Of a stretch of 40,285 nucleotides of DNA, positions 7,416 through 14,889 are shown in pieces. Each line of letters begins with the position of its first letter. The stretch's first letter is position 1. The notes below the pieces were generated by a model, which made no database searches, was not told the origin of the DNA, and was given only the letters and a program-made list of their open reading frames with translations. The position numbers and the translations under genes are program-made. The DNA lies in NCBI GenBank assembly GCA_017624955.1, contig JAGAMA010000027.1, forward strand, positions 1-40,285. Direction: 5' to 3'. The stretch comes from Alistipes sp. (GTDB taxonomy: Bacteria > Bacteroidota > Bacteroidia > Bacteroidales > Rikenellaceae).

Positions 7416-7447
7416 CAAATATAAACCACTTTTTTGGCAAAACCAAA
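7416..7447 (-). promoter_or_regulatory. Promoter of tRNA-Pro
   Basis: On the minus strand TTTG (7444-7447) and TATATTTG (7416-7423) are separated by exactly 20 nt, the Bacteroidota consensus. Transcription would start about 30 nt before the tRNA. The segment 7454-7486 upstream (CCACTTT...AAAGTGG with A/T runs) can form the terminator of the preceding operon. Confidence 0.75.
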
Positions 7448-7491
7448 CTTTCGCCACTTTTTTTAAAAAAAATCACAAAGTGGGGCGTAAT

Positions 7492-8124
7492 TTACCGCTC
7501 ACTTCTGAGCATCACACGCGGCTTCCGCTTGCCGTTGGTGCCCTGCGTGGTGGGCTTTTTGGCCGAACGATGTTGTGCGGGAGCAAAATATTCGCACTTG
7601 ATATTTCCCCTATAAGTCGTTCTGAAACTCAGCGTTTTTCCAACCATCCGATATGCCCGTTTCTCCGAGCCGAGCGTCACCTGCACAATAAGCGTATCCG
7701 TCGATTCGCATTGACGAATCAGCGTTCGCTCGATCTCCACTTCATTAAGAATTCTATAAGGTCTTTGTTCCACGAGGCAACTATCTGCTTCTCTACAAAT
7801 ATGTCGAGGCTTCGTCGAATCATCCACCTTCGGATATTTTTTCGGAATGTAGAAATTTTTATCGCTTGTGTACCATCGTTGTTTACAACTAGAATTCGGA
7901 CATACATAGTCCCATTTTACATGCATTCCCTGTTTTTTGTCCTGATTCGAAAGCTCAGCTCGCTCCCCCTTGATACCGGAAGTTCCGCACTCACACGTTA
8001 AAGTGAGATCCACACGATCTATGACAGCTTTCACTTTCTTACTACCCGCCTCTTGTGCCACAACATCGGTTGCGCAGAGCAAAATCGCCGACATCAGCAC
8101 GCCGATTATCCAATTCTTCTTCAT
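7492..8124 (-). CDS. Exported Cys-rich protein of unknown function
   Basis: A 210-residue protein with a signal peptide (about residues 1-23, ending VVA before QEAG). The mature part has eight cysteines: CEC at 44-46, CPNSSC at 75-80, C110, C116, C139 and C177. The CxC plus CX4C spacing looks like a zinc-ribbon or a set of disulphides. The last 30 residues are strongly basic (HRSAKKP to KRKPRVMLRSER). It is the third and last gene of an operon, 29 nt after the propeller-like gene. I do not recognise the family. Export to the periplasm or beyond is likely, and the cysteines would then probably be oxidised. Confidence 0.75.
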   Translation of the reverse strand: MKKNWIIGVLMSAILLCATDVVAQEAGSKKVKAVIDRVDLTLTCECGTSGIKGERAELSNQDKKQGMHVKWDYVCPNSSCKQRWYTSDKNFYIPKKYPKVDDSTKPRHICREADSCLVEQRPYRILNEVEIERTLIRQCESTDTLIVQVTLGSEKRAYRMVGKTLSFRTTYRGNIKCEYFAPAQHRSAKKPTTQGTNGKRKPRVMLRSER

Positions 8125-8153
8125 CGTTCTATCTTTTTTTTGTGATTATTCGC

Positions 8154-9683
8154 TTATTGTTCAAGGTAGGCTGCGCCATCCTCCATATAGAGCAGGTTGC
8201 ACTCGCTATCCAGGAGATAGACCTCCTTGCCATCGACCCACACGCGATAAGCCCCATAGGGGTAGAAGGTCTCGGTTTGGGTGGGCGAAATGATGCGCAC
8301 AACCTCCGTATCGGTGGCCAGCAGCAGCCCCCACGGCGAGAAAACAAGGTCGTTGATGGTCGTTTCGCTGCGGTAGAAGAGGTGCGGCTCCCCCTCGTCG
8401 GAGAGGAGGTAGATATCATCCCCAATGAGGATAAAGGTTTTTTCGCCATTCGACTCCACCTTCCAAATCGCTTGGTCGATGCGGATCAGCTCTTCGTAGC
8501 TCTTCGTGGCCACATTCAGCTCGATCACCGACGAAATGTCGTCATACCACACCAGCGCAAGCACCGATTGGTTGTCCTTGGCAAAGAGCATATAGTCGCT
8601 CGTGTCGAAGGCAACCAACGGCTCCGAGGTGCGCTGTGCAAGGTCGTAGATGCCCGTCTCGCTTTGGCCGATCAGCCGATCGCCACACGGCACCACCTGG
8701 TAATATTCGCGCCCATCCTGCCAGGCGACACAATTCAGCGAGCGATCCTTCAGCACCATCAGGCTATCCCCCACCGGCATCACGAGGCCGTAATTGGGGA
8801 GCACGAAGAGCGACACCGAGTCGATCTCCAGCTCGTCGTTCGCGAGTAGCAGAATCGGCTCTTGCGGCAGGCTCTCGCGGCGTTTGTGGCTGAACGAGAG
8901 GATGTTTTTCTCCTCCGAGGCCCACTGCCACTTGGTCAATACGTCCTCATCAAGCAGGTAGTTATCCGTCACATCGAGGCGCGAAGTGCCGCCCTCCGAC
9001 AAACGGCCCTCCATCTTGCGAGAGGGCTCCACGAAGATAATCCTGCCTATCGGTTGCGGATCGAGCAGGCCGGCCAACTCATCGTCACTCATCGTATTTA
9101 CCTTCGGCGTATTGGCCGGAGGTGGCGTAGCTACACGACGAGCCGTATATCGCTCATCTATCCGCTGTGCCTCGATGGCCATCGCCTGATCACGCTGCTG
9201 CTGCGAGCGGTAATAACCTGCCGTAGCGGCCATGTGGCGCGCATAACCCATCTGGCGATCAGCGGCATTCTCGGCAGCCTCCCTTGCGCGGCGGATTCTG
9301 TCTTGCTCGCGTTGCGCCTCCTTGGCAGCCTCGAGTTGTGCGTTGCGCTGCTCCAGCCAGGCACTATGCTCGGCATCGCGTTGCGCTTTTCGATTCACCT
9401 TTTGTTGGGCGGTGCGACTCACACGACGCTGGGGTGTGCGAATCGTGATGTTGTCGTTCGAGCTCACATAACGCTGTGTCCAACTGCCATCGCGTTGTTG
9501 TGCAGGAACGGTCCAGCTGCTCCGGTCGTTCGATCCGAGCGACATGAGCGAACGCTTGGCATGGTAAGCACCCGCTCCGGCCGAACGGGGGTCGTTGGCC
9601 AACCGTTCGCGCTCGTCATATTGCGCATGTGCCACACCCCCGAAGAGCACAAGCCCGACCAATAATAAAACTATCCGCTTCAT
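8154..9683 (-). CDS. Exported protein with helical stalk and propeller-like domain, unknown function
   Basis: 509 residues with a signal peptide (MKRIVLLLVGLVLFGG..., cleavage near AHA-Q, residue 20). Residues about 85-185 are rich in Arg, Gln, Ala and Glu and should be helical, possibly coiled coil. A Pro-rich linker (TPPPANTPK) follows. Residues about 210-509 are made of repeated short strands with aromatic and Asp residues (examples: DDIYLLSDEGEPHLFY and GKEVYLLDSECNLLYMED), which resembles a beta-propeller. The start codon is 2 nt after the stop of the PDZ gene, so translation is probably coupled. The propeller call is from sequence pattern only and no family is recognised. Confidence 0.75.
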   Translation of the reverse strand: MKRIVLLLVGLVLFGGVAHAQYDERERLANDPRSAGAGAYHAKRSLMSLGSNDRSSWTVPAQQRDGSWTQRYVSSNDNITIRTPQRRVSRTAQQKVNRKAQRDAEHSAWLEQRNAQLEAAKEAQREQDRIRRAREAAENAADRQMGYARHMAATAGYYRSQQQRDQAMAIEAQRIDERYTARRVATPPPANTPKVNTMSDDELAGLLDPQPIGRIIFVEPSRKMEGRLSEGGTSRLDVTDNYLLDEDVLTKWQWASEEKNILSFSHKRRESLPQEPILLLANDELEIDSVSLFVLPNYGLVMPVGDSLMVLKDRSLNCVAWQDGREYYQVVPCGDRLIGQSETGIYDLAQRTSEPLVAFDTSDYMLFAKDNQSVLALVWYDDISSVIELNVATKSYEELIRIDQAIWKVESNGEKTFILIGDDIYLLSDEGEPHLFYRSETTINDLVFSPWGLLLATDTEVVRIISPTQTETFYPYGAYRVWVDGKEVYLLDSECNLLYMEDGAAYLEQ

Positions 9684-9685
9684 GG

Positions 9686-11326
9686 CTACTCGTCTTTAGG
9701 TGTAAATTGATACGACAGGCGAACGATGCGCGAAAGCAGCTTATCCTTGCGCATCAGCTCGATCGTCAGCTCCGCACCGGCAGGATAGCTCTTGATCTTT
9801 TGCGCCAACTCCTCGGGCGTATTGACCGCAACACCCTCCACCGTGCGGATCACATCGCCCTCACGGAAACCCGCCACAAAGGCGGGCGAGGCATCGGCCA
9901 TCGACTCGATCCAAAGCCCTCGATCGTCGCTCCACTTGTTTGCAGCTACCTCCTCAGCAGTCACCTTGCGCACCGTAGCCCCCAACCAGCCACACATCCG
10001 CATCCCCTCGGGAACAGCAATAATGGGCGTTTGCGAAGGATCCAACAGCCGCTGGTTGTAGATTTCCAACTGACGGTATTGTTGCGTATCGAAATCCTCT
10101 ACACGTCGCGCCCTTTCGATTGCACCCAGTTCCTTCAAGGTACGATACCATTGTACATAATAACCCGACTTGTCTTGTTTGATTGTCTGCTCCTCTTCGC
10201 GGTTGTGGCCTACAATTGGAAAACCGAGACCTCCTCCCCAGAAGAAAAGCACATTACTCGCCTCATCCCATCGGTGGAAAGTCACAGGGTAGTTCCACTC
10301 CGTCACTTGGGGTGCGCCTGAGGTCGAAACGCGACACTGATAGTAGTGCAGTGTGCCCCGATAAAGGCGATCATTGATGCGTTTTAGGCGCGCTTGGGTC
10401 AGGGTAACTGTCTTTTTCGGGTTAGAAAGAGAACTGATCAACGAATTGATTCCCATTTCAGCGATATTGACCAACAATCCACCAGCCAACTGCTCTGAAC
10501 TACTATACCGATGTCTCTGCGATAGAGTACCTACCGCTTGTGCCGAAGTCTCACGGACCAGGTTGCGATACGAAGCTACCTCTTCGGGGTTGAAGTTGCG
10601 CAGTTGCTCTGACGACCAGCAGATATAGAGCGAATCGACCGAAAAGGGGATTACCATGCGCGAGATGAGTTGTTCAGCGTTGGGATCTTCCACCCAATAT
10701 TCGCTAACAGGTGAGGAGTCGAGTAGCACCAGCTGTGTCGCGACCTTCTTTCGATCTACTCGAAACCTGCAAAATGGAGTCCATGCAAAGGTCATCTCTT
10801 TATGAGTATACGTTTTACGCACATCCGACACCCAATACCCCTCCAAATATTTATCGGCCGGAACGTAGTTGCGCATCTGCTCCAAATAGCCATTCAGTCG
10901 CTGCAACATCGCCTCACCACGTCCCAATGCTTCCAATTTTGCAATTGATTCTTTGAGGCGAACCGAATCGTTTTGTCGGCTATGGATTGTACCCTCGATC
11001 AGATAGAGTTCAGGAGCGCGATTTGTCGACTCCGGAACCAGAAAGTCATAGAGGTTTATCAGCTCCAAGGCCTGACGATTCTCATTCGCACGCAACGAGG
11101 TTGCCACCGCCTGCTTGATTGCCTCGCGGTAATTACTTTGCGCCGCATCGTCACCCTGCTTGTAAACATCATTAATGCGCACGAGCGTGAAGGCTGCATC
11201 TTCGCCCGCCACACGCGCCTCGACATAGTTTTTCAGTTGGGAAGCGAACCCCTCATCGGGTGTTTGTCCCCACACCGCAACGCTCCACAGAAGCAGGAGC
11301 GCACTTACCAAGTAACTCTTTTTCAT
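9686..11326 (-). CDS. Exported PDZ-domain protein, no protease domain seen
   Basis: 546 residues with a signal peptide (MKKSYLVSALLLLWSVAVWG-Q, cleavage near 20). Residues about 450-540 form a PDZ domain: GLWIESMADASPAFVAGF, then GDVIRTVEGVAVNTPEELAQKI, ending in IVRLSYQF. The PDZ domains of periplasmic HtrA-type proteases look like this, but no trypsin-like His/Asp/Ser motif is present upstream. Residues 25-430 have helices and a beta region of unknown family. It is the first gene of a three-gene operon with its own promoter at 11368-11398. PDZ domains bind C-termini of other proteins, so a periplasmic scaffold or chaperone role with the two following exported proteins is plausible (inference). 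Confidence 0.8.
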   Translation of the reverse strand: MKKSYLVSALLLLWSVAVWGQTPDEGFASQLKNYVEARVAGEDAAFTLVRINDVYKQGDDAAQSNYREAIKQAVATSLRANENRQALELINLYDFLVPESTNRAPELYLIEGTIHSRQNDSVRLKESIAKLEALGRGEAMLQRLNGYLEQMRNYVPADKYLEGYWVSDVRKTYTHKEMTFAWTPFCRFRVDRKKVATQLVLLDSSPVSEYWVEDPNAEQLISRMVIPFSVDSLYICWSSEQLRNFNPEEVASYRNLVRETSAQAVGTLSQRHRYSSSEQLAGGLLVNIAEMGINSLISSLSNPKKTVTLTQARLKRINDRLYRGTLHYYQCRVSTSGAPQVTEWNYPVTFHRWDEASNVLFFWGGGLGFPIVGHNREEEQTIKQDKSGYYVQWYRTLKELGAIERARRVEDFDTQQYRQLEIYNQRLLDPSQTPIIAVPEGMRMCGWLGATVRKVTAEEVAANKWSDDRGLWIESMADASPAFVAGFREGDVIRTVEGVAVNTPEELAQKIKSYPAGAELTIELMRKDKLLSRIVRLSYQFTPKDE

Positions 11327-11367
11327 CCCTCTCGGTTTTTAGGACGACAATAGACTATCTTCTTTTA

Positions 11368-11398
11368 CAAATGTAAGAACTATTTATTTAATTTACAA
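11368..11398 (-). promoter_or_regulatory. Promoter of the PDZ operon
   Basis: On the minus strand TTG (11396-11398) is followed after 20 nt by TACATTTG (11368-11375). It lies about 42 nt before the ATG at 11326. The stretch 11400-11530 between this and the tRNA-Glu promoter shows no feature. Confidence 0.7.
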
Positions 11399-11531
11399 CT
11401 CATCACGCCCGATTGCCATCCAAACGAGCTTCACGCCGCCATCCATTGCACTTACACTTTCGCAGCTCATCATGCCCACAACGCTTTCTGCACTCATTTT
11501 GCGCACTTTCCGCTTTTTTTTCTTCGGTTTT

Positions 11532-11562
11532 TTTGCCAAAATCCTTTTTTTGTTTACCTTTG
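11532..11562 (+). promoter_or_regulatory. Promoter of tRNA-Glu (and probably rpsT)
   Basis: TTTG (11532-11535), 19 nt, then TACCTTTG (11555-11562), an exact match to the Bacteroidota consensus, about 42 nt before the tRNA. No separate promoter is visible before rpsT, so read-through is likely. Confidence 0.78.
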
Positions 11563-11603
11563 CACCGCTAAAGTAGCGCTTATACTACGCCAAATAGCGG
11601 TAA

Positions 11604-11675
11604 GGCCCATTCGTCTATCGGTTAGGACGCAAGATTTTCATTCTTGAAAGAGGAGTTCGACTCTCCTATGGGCTA
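11604..11675 (+). tRNA. tRNA-Glu (anticodon TTC)
   Basis: Acceptor GGCCCAT pairs with ATGGGCT (one G-T at the end), discriminator A at 11675. The D arm is TCGTCTATCGGTTAGGACG. The anticodon arm is CAAGA, loop TTTTCAT, TCTTG, giving anticodon TTC. The T arm is GAGGAGTTCGACTCTCC. CCA is not encoded. Confidence 0.93.
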
Positions 11676-11939
11676 CAACGACGGGACCAAGCAAGGGCCG
11701 GGGGCTGAAGATGGACGGAGGTGTCAAAGAGAGGCGCAAGTTCGGCAGTCATTCGGGACGAGGGAGGTTCCTACGGGTGAAGATTTTTTAACGGAGCGGG
11801 CTGTAAAGCCTATCCCAAAACGGCCAAGGCCGCACGAGAGGTAGTCGGAGGAGCGAACAAATCGCACTACCCCAAAAGAATCCTCCAAAACGAACAAGCA
11901 AACTACAAAAGTTAAAAAATAAAAAACATTAATTAGATT
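11676..11939 (+). other. Structured leader between tRNA-Glu and rpsT
   Basis: 264 nt without a gene. It contains CGGCCAAGGCCG (11821-11832), a stem GGTAGT (11840-11845) with ACTACC (11866-11871), GGAGG (11847-11851) facing CCTCC (11882-11886), and a very A-rich stretch before the rpsT start. No clear terminator for the tRNA is visible apart from a TTTTTT at about 11785. S20 is autoregulated in some bacteria (E. coli), so the leader could be regulatory; that is inference. Confidence 0.45.
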
Positions 11940-12191
11940 ATGGCAAACCATAAGTCTTCGAAGAAGCGCATTCGCCAGACCGCAACGAAGCGCGCACACA
12001 ACCGTCTGTTCCACAAGACGACCCGCAACGCCGTGAAGGCTCTGCGCAACACGACCGACAAGAGCGCCGCTGAGGCACTGCTCCCGAAGGTAACCGCCCT
12101 GCTGGATAAGATTGCTAAGCTCAACATCATCCACAAGAACAAGGCCGGCAACCTGAAGAGCGCCGCTCAGCTCCACGTTAACTCGCTCTAA
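11940..12191 (+). CDS. rpsT: Small ribosomal subunit protein bS20
   Basis: An 83-residue basic helical protein that binds the 5' domain of 16S rRNA early in 30S assembly. MANHKSSKKRIRQTATKRAHN at the start and RNAVKALRN with KLNIIHKNKAGNLKSAAQ are typical S20 segments. Length is normal for the family (about 85). It follows tRNA-Glu and a 264-nt leader, and is ended by a strong terminator. Confidence 0.95.
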   Translation: MANHKSSKKRIRQTATKRAHNRLFHKTTRNAVKALRNTTDKSAAEALLPKVTALLDKIAKLNIIHKNKAGNLKSAAQLHVNSL

Positions 12192-12214
12192 TCGAGTCAT
12201 CGAGCAAAAAGATG

Positions 12215-12242
12215 AAAGCATCCCCAAAAGGGATGCTTTTTT
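12215..12242 (+). terminator. Rho-independent terminator of rpsT
   Basis: AAAGCATCCC (12215-12224), loop CAAAA, GGGATGCTTT (12230-12239), running into TTTTTT. It starts 24 nt after the rpsT stop. It is followed by 9-mers GATCAGTGG, GATCAGTGG, GCTCAGCGG and CCTCAGTAG (12250-12292). Confidence 0.88.
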
Positions 12243-12306
12243 GTTGGCTACTGATCAGTGGGATCAGTGGGCTCAGCGGCCTCAGTAGCCTCATACCCAC
12301 CCTTGC

Positions 12307-12429
12307 GCGAAGCCGTATGATGAGGCGAGTGCAAGGCTTGCAAAGAGGCGAAGCGCGCAGCATACTTAGCGTATGTGAGCAGCTTCGCCTCTTTGCGTAA
12401 CGCGGCAATCGCCCGTCAGACGGCTTCGC
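12307..12429. repeat. Structured intergenic element, copy A (unrecognised)
   Basis: A nested fold. P1: GCGAAGCCGT (12307-12316) with ACGGCTTCGC (12420-12429). P2: GGCGA (12324-12328) with TCGCC (12409-12413). Box CAAGGCTTG (12332-12340) faces box GCGTAACGC (12395-12403). P3: GCAAAGAGGCGAAGC (12340-12354) with GCTTCGCCTCTTTGC (12382-12396), 15 bp perfect. Cap: AGCATACT (12359-12366) and GTATGTGAG (12371-12379), in which CATAC pairs with GTATG. The boxes are identical in copy B (27773-27897) while all three outer helices differ. GAGGCGA occurs both in the P2 and P3 left strands (12322-12328, 12345-12351). It ends 5 nt from the stop of the TonB-dependent receptor gene. Confidence 0.8.
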
Positions 12430-12434
12430 CTTCC

Positions 12435-14738
12435 TTAAAAGCGGATTTTGGTACCTATGAACCAACTCCTCGGCATCAACGGACCATAGACATAACCGGA
12501 GTCACGCTCGGCACCGGTATCGAAGTCGTCCTGGTAGGCGTTGAAGAGGTTCTTCATACCACCGTAGAGCTCCATCTCGACATCGCGGAAGAGCTTGAAG
12601 GTGTACTGCAGGCGAAGGTTGGCATCGAAGAAGTGCGGAGTCTCGACAGCCACATCGACATCGGTACCCGAGCCGGCATAGTGTTGCACAAGCATACGAC
12701 CCGTATAGTTACCCGTCAGGTCGATGCTCAGGCGCTTGGCGGGCTTGAGGGTCAGGGTAAAGTAGCCATAGGTATCGGGGGTGCGGAACATGCGTTTCGA
12801 GGGGGCTACGGACTCATCCTCGCTCCAATACTCGGGCTCCTTGTAGCGGCTATCCTGCCAGGTGAAACCTGCCTGCAGCTCTGCCCACTCCGCGAAGGCG
12901 GCACGTCCCTCGATATTGACACCACCGACCGTGGCACCCGAGCCGTTGTAGCGCTCCTGGATCGTAGCGCCATCCGCATCCGAGCCGATCTCACGCAGGG
13001 CAAAGACATCGTTCAGCGTGGTATAGAAACCCTCCACGATGAGGTTCGTGGCCACCTTGCCAAAGCTGTGTGCCCACTCGGCCGAGGCGCTCCACGAGCC
13101 CGAGCGCTCCTCCTTCAGATCCTCGGCCAGGCGAATGCGGGTACGCTCACCGCCCACGATGGCAATGTGCAGGTCCTCATCATAGGCCTGGGGAGCACGG
13201 TAGCCTCCTGCATAGCTCACACGCAGGCTCAGCTCCTCCAAGGGGTTGTAGCGCAGGTTCACGCGGGGCGAGAAGATCACATCATCGACCAGGTTGTGCT
13301 TATCGAGACGACCACCCAGCAGAATCGACCAGCGCTTATTCTTCCACTCGTTCTGGAAGTAACCGCCGTAGAGGTGGACATCCTGGCGCGTATCAATCCC
13401 ATAGCCCGTCGATTGATCGTGCAGGTCGTTGTGGCTGTACTCCGTGCCGATGGTCAGCTCCGAGGGGAGGAACAACAATTTCTGAAACTCATGCACATAC
13501 TGCAGACCGGCTGCCGCCGTCAGGTCGTGCGTACGGCCATAGGCATTGGGGTCCTGGAAAGCTCCGTAGTAGCTCGAACGTGCCGTATTTTGGAACGATG
13601 CATAGGCATTGAGGCGGTTGGCGCGGTCATCCGACGACCAATCGAACGAGAGGCTACCACCGTCAATCGTGTGGTCGGCCTGCTCACAGGTCATCGCCTC
13701 ATGGGGAGGCAGGTCGAGCTGATCACCGCCACGGCGATAATCCTTGATGCGGTGGTACTGGGCCGTGAGGCGCGAGTAGGCACCCGTGCGGAAGTAGCCA
13801 CGCATACCGAGGGCCTCGGAGTTCTGCTCCAGCATCTCGGTAAAGCCATCCCCGTTGTCGTCATAGCCATCCGCCGTGCGGCTCTGGGCAAAGACCGCAA
13901 TGGCCGCCTTGCCGCTATCCGAGACGAGCGATGCGTTGAGTGTCGTCGTATTGTCAAACGAGCTGCTGCAACCGAGCGAGGTGATCGTATGGGCCATCTC
14001 GGCCATGCTGCGCGTAGGCTCCTTCGTGATCACGTTGATCGTACCACCGATGGCCGACGATCCGTAGAGTGCCGAGCCACCACCGCGCAACACCTCCACG
14101 CGCTCGATCATGTTGGCCGGAATCTGCTCCAGGCCATAGACACCCGTCAGGGCCGAGAGCAAGGGGTGCGAATCGACCAGAATCTGCGAATAGCGACCAT
14201 CGAGGCCATTGATACGCACCTGCGGAAAGCCGCAATTCTGGCAGGTATTCTCCACGCGCACACCCGGCTGATAGGATAAGCCACCACCCAGAGAAGCGGT
14301 CGAAACACGGTCGAAAAGCTCCGAATCGAACACACTCACGAGCGAGGGTGCTTCGCGCTTGAGGCGCTCCGTGCGGCTGGCCGACACGACCACCTGATCC
14401 ACGGCTACAACCTCCTCCACGACCTCGAAACGCAGCTCCACCGTACCGCGTCCATGCAGGCAAACCTCCTGGCGCTGTGCGGCATAACCTACGGCACGCA
14501 CCTCGACCGTATAGTCCGCCAGGGGGAGGTTCTTCAGCAGGAAGTGTCCCGTGGCATCGGTCGTCGTGCCGATCGTTGTATGGAGCAGCACCACCGTAGC
14601 GTAGGGGATATGTTCGCCCGTCGCGGCATCCACCACATCACCGAAGATATGGGCATCGGTGGGTTGTTCATGTCGTTGTGCCACGGCCACCGTGAGGGTC
14701 ATCGTGAGCGAAAGCATCAAAAGTAAAAGTCTCTTCAT
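12435..14738 (-). CDS. TonB-dependent outer membrane receptor (metal/heme/siderophore type)
   Basis: 767 residues from ATG 14738; an in-frame ATG further up (14786) lies in the promoter and is rejected. Signal peptide about 1-20 (MKRLLLLMLSLTMTLTVAVA-Q). Residues about 30-110 are a carboxypeptidase-regulatory-like beta domain (IFGDVVDAATGEHIPYATV). The plug follows, with a VDQVVVSASR TonB-box-like strand, QVRINGLDGRYSQILVDSHP, IERVEVLRGGGSALYGSSAIGG and INVITKEP. The rest is a 22-strand barrel ending in the aromatic C-terminus FIGTKIRF. The CQNCGF pair in the plug is typical of FepA/HmuR-like receptors in Bacteroidota. It has no SusD neighbour, so a small ligand (heme, siderophore, corrinoid or metal) is more likely than a glycan; the substrate cannot be read from sequence. 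Confidence 0.88.
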   Translation of the reverse strand: MKRLLLLMLSLTMTLTVAVAQRHEQPTDAHIFGDVVDAATGEHIPYATVVLLHTTIGTTTDATGHFLLKNLPLADYTVEVRAVGYAAQRQEVCLHGRGTVELRFEVVEEVVAVDQVVVSASRTERLKREAPSLVSVFDSELFDRVSTASLGGGLSYQPGVRVENTCQNCGFPQVRINGLDGRYSQILVDSHPLLSALTGVYGLEQIPANMIERVEVLRGGGSALYGSSAIGGTINVITKEPTRSMAEMAHTITSLGCSSSFDNTTTLNASLVSDSGKAAIAVFAQSRTADGYDDNGDGFTEMLEQNSEALGMRGYFRTGAYSRLTAQYHRIKDYRRGGDQLDLPPHEAMTCEQADHTIDGGSLSFDWSSDDRANRLNAYASFQNTARSSYYGAFQDPNAYGRTHDLTAAAGLQYVHEFQKLLFLPSELTIGTEYSHNDLHDQSTGYGIDTRQDVHLYGGYFQNEWKNKRWSILLGGRLDKHNLVDDVIFSPRVNLRYNPLEELSLRVSYAGGYRAPQAYDEDLHIAIVGGERTRIRLAEDLKEERSGSWSASAEWAHSFGKVATNLIVEGFYTTLNDVFALREIGSDADGATIQERYNGSGATVGGVNIEGRAAFAEWAELQAGFTWQDSRYKEPEYWSEDESVAPSKRMFRTPDTYGYFTLTLKPAKRLSIDLTGNYTGRMLVQHYAGSGTDVDVAVETPHFFDANLRLQYTFKLFRDVEMELYGGMKNLFNAYQDDFDTGAERDSGYVYGPLMPRSWFIGTKIRF

Positions 14739-14783
14739 CGTACCTATTCTATATTGTGATTTTTGTTTTCCGTTTTGCGGGAG

Positions 14784-14814
14784 CAAAAGTACAGCTATTC
14801 ATTTGCTCCGACAA
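14784..14814 (-). promoter_or_regulatory. Promoter of the TonB-dependent receptor
   Basis: On the minus strand TTG (14812-14814), 20 nt, TACTTTTG (14784-14791). The start codon is 46 nt downstream. I see no Fur-box-like palindrome. Confidence 0.7.
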
Positions 14815-14838
14815 TACCTAAAAGGTGCGATATAGGCA

Positions 14839-14866
14839 CAAAAAAAGGATGCCCGAAGGCATCCTT
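14839..14866 (-). terminator. Rho-independent terminator of ppiD
   Basis: On the minus strand AGGATGCC, tetraloop TTCG, GGCATCCT, then TTTTTT (14840-14845). It is placed 24 nt after the ppiD stop and ends the long minus-strand cluster. Confidence 0.88.
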
Positions 14867-14889
14867 CTTAACCTCTTATAGGTAGTTGT

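Noticed and set aside
12375-14279. Open frame of 634 codons on the plus strand opposite the TonB-dependent receptor
   Set aside because: Antisense to a clear receptor gene and begins inside structured element A; no promoter or protein family features.
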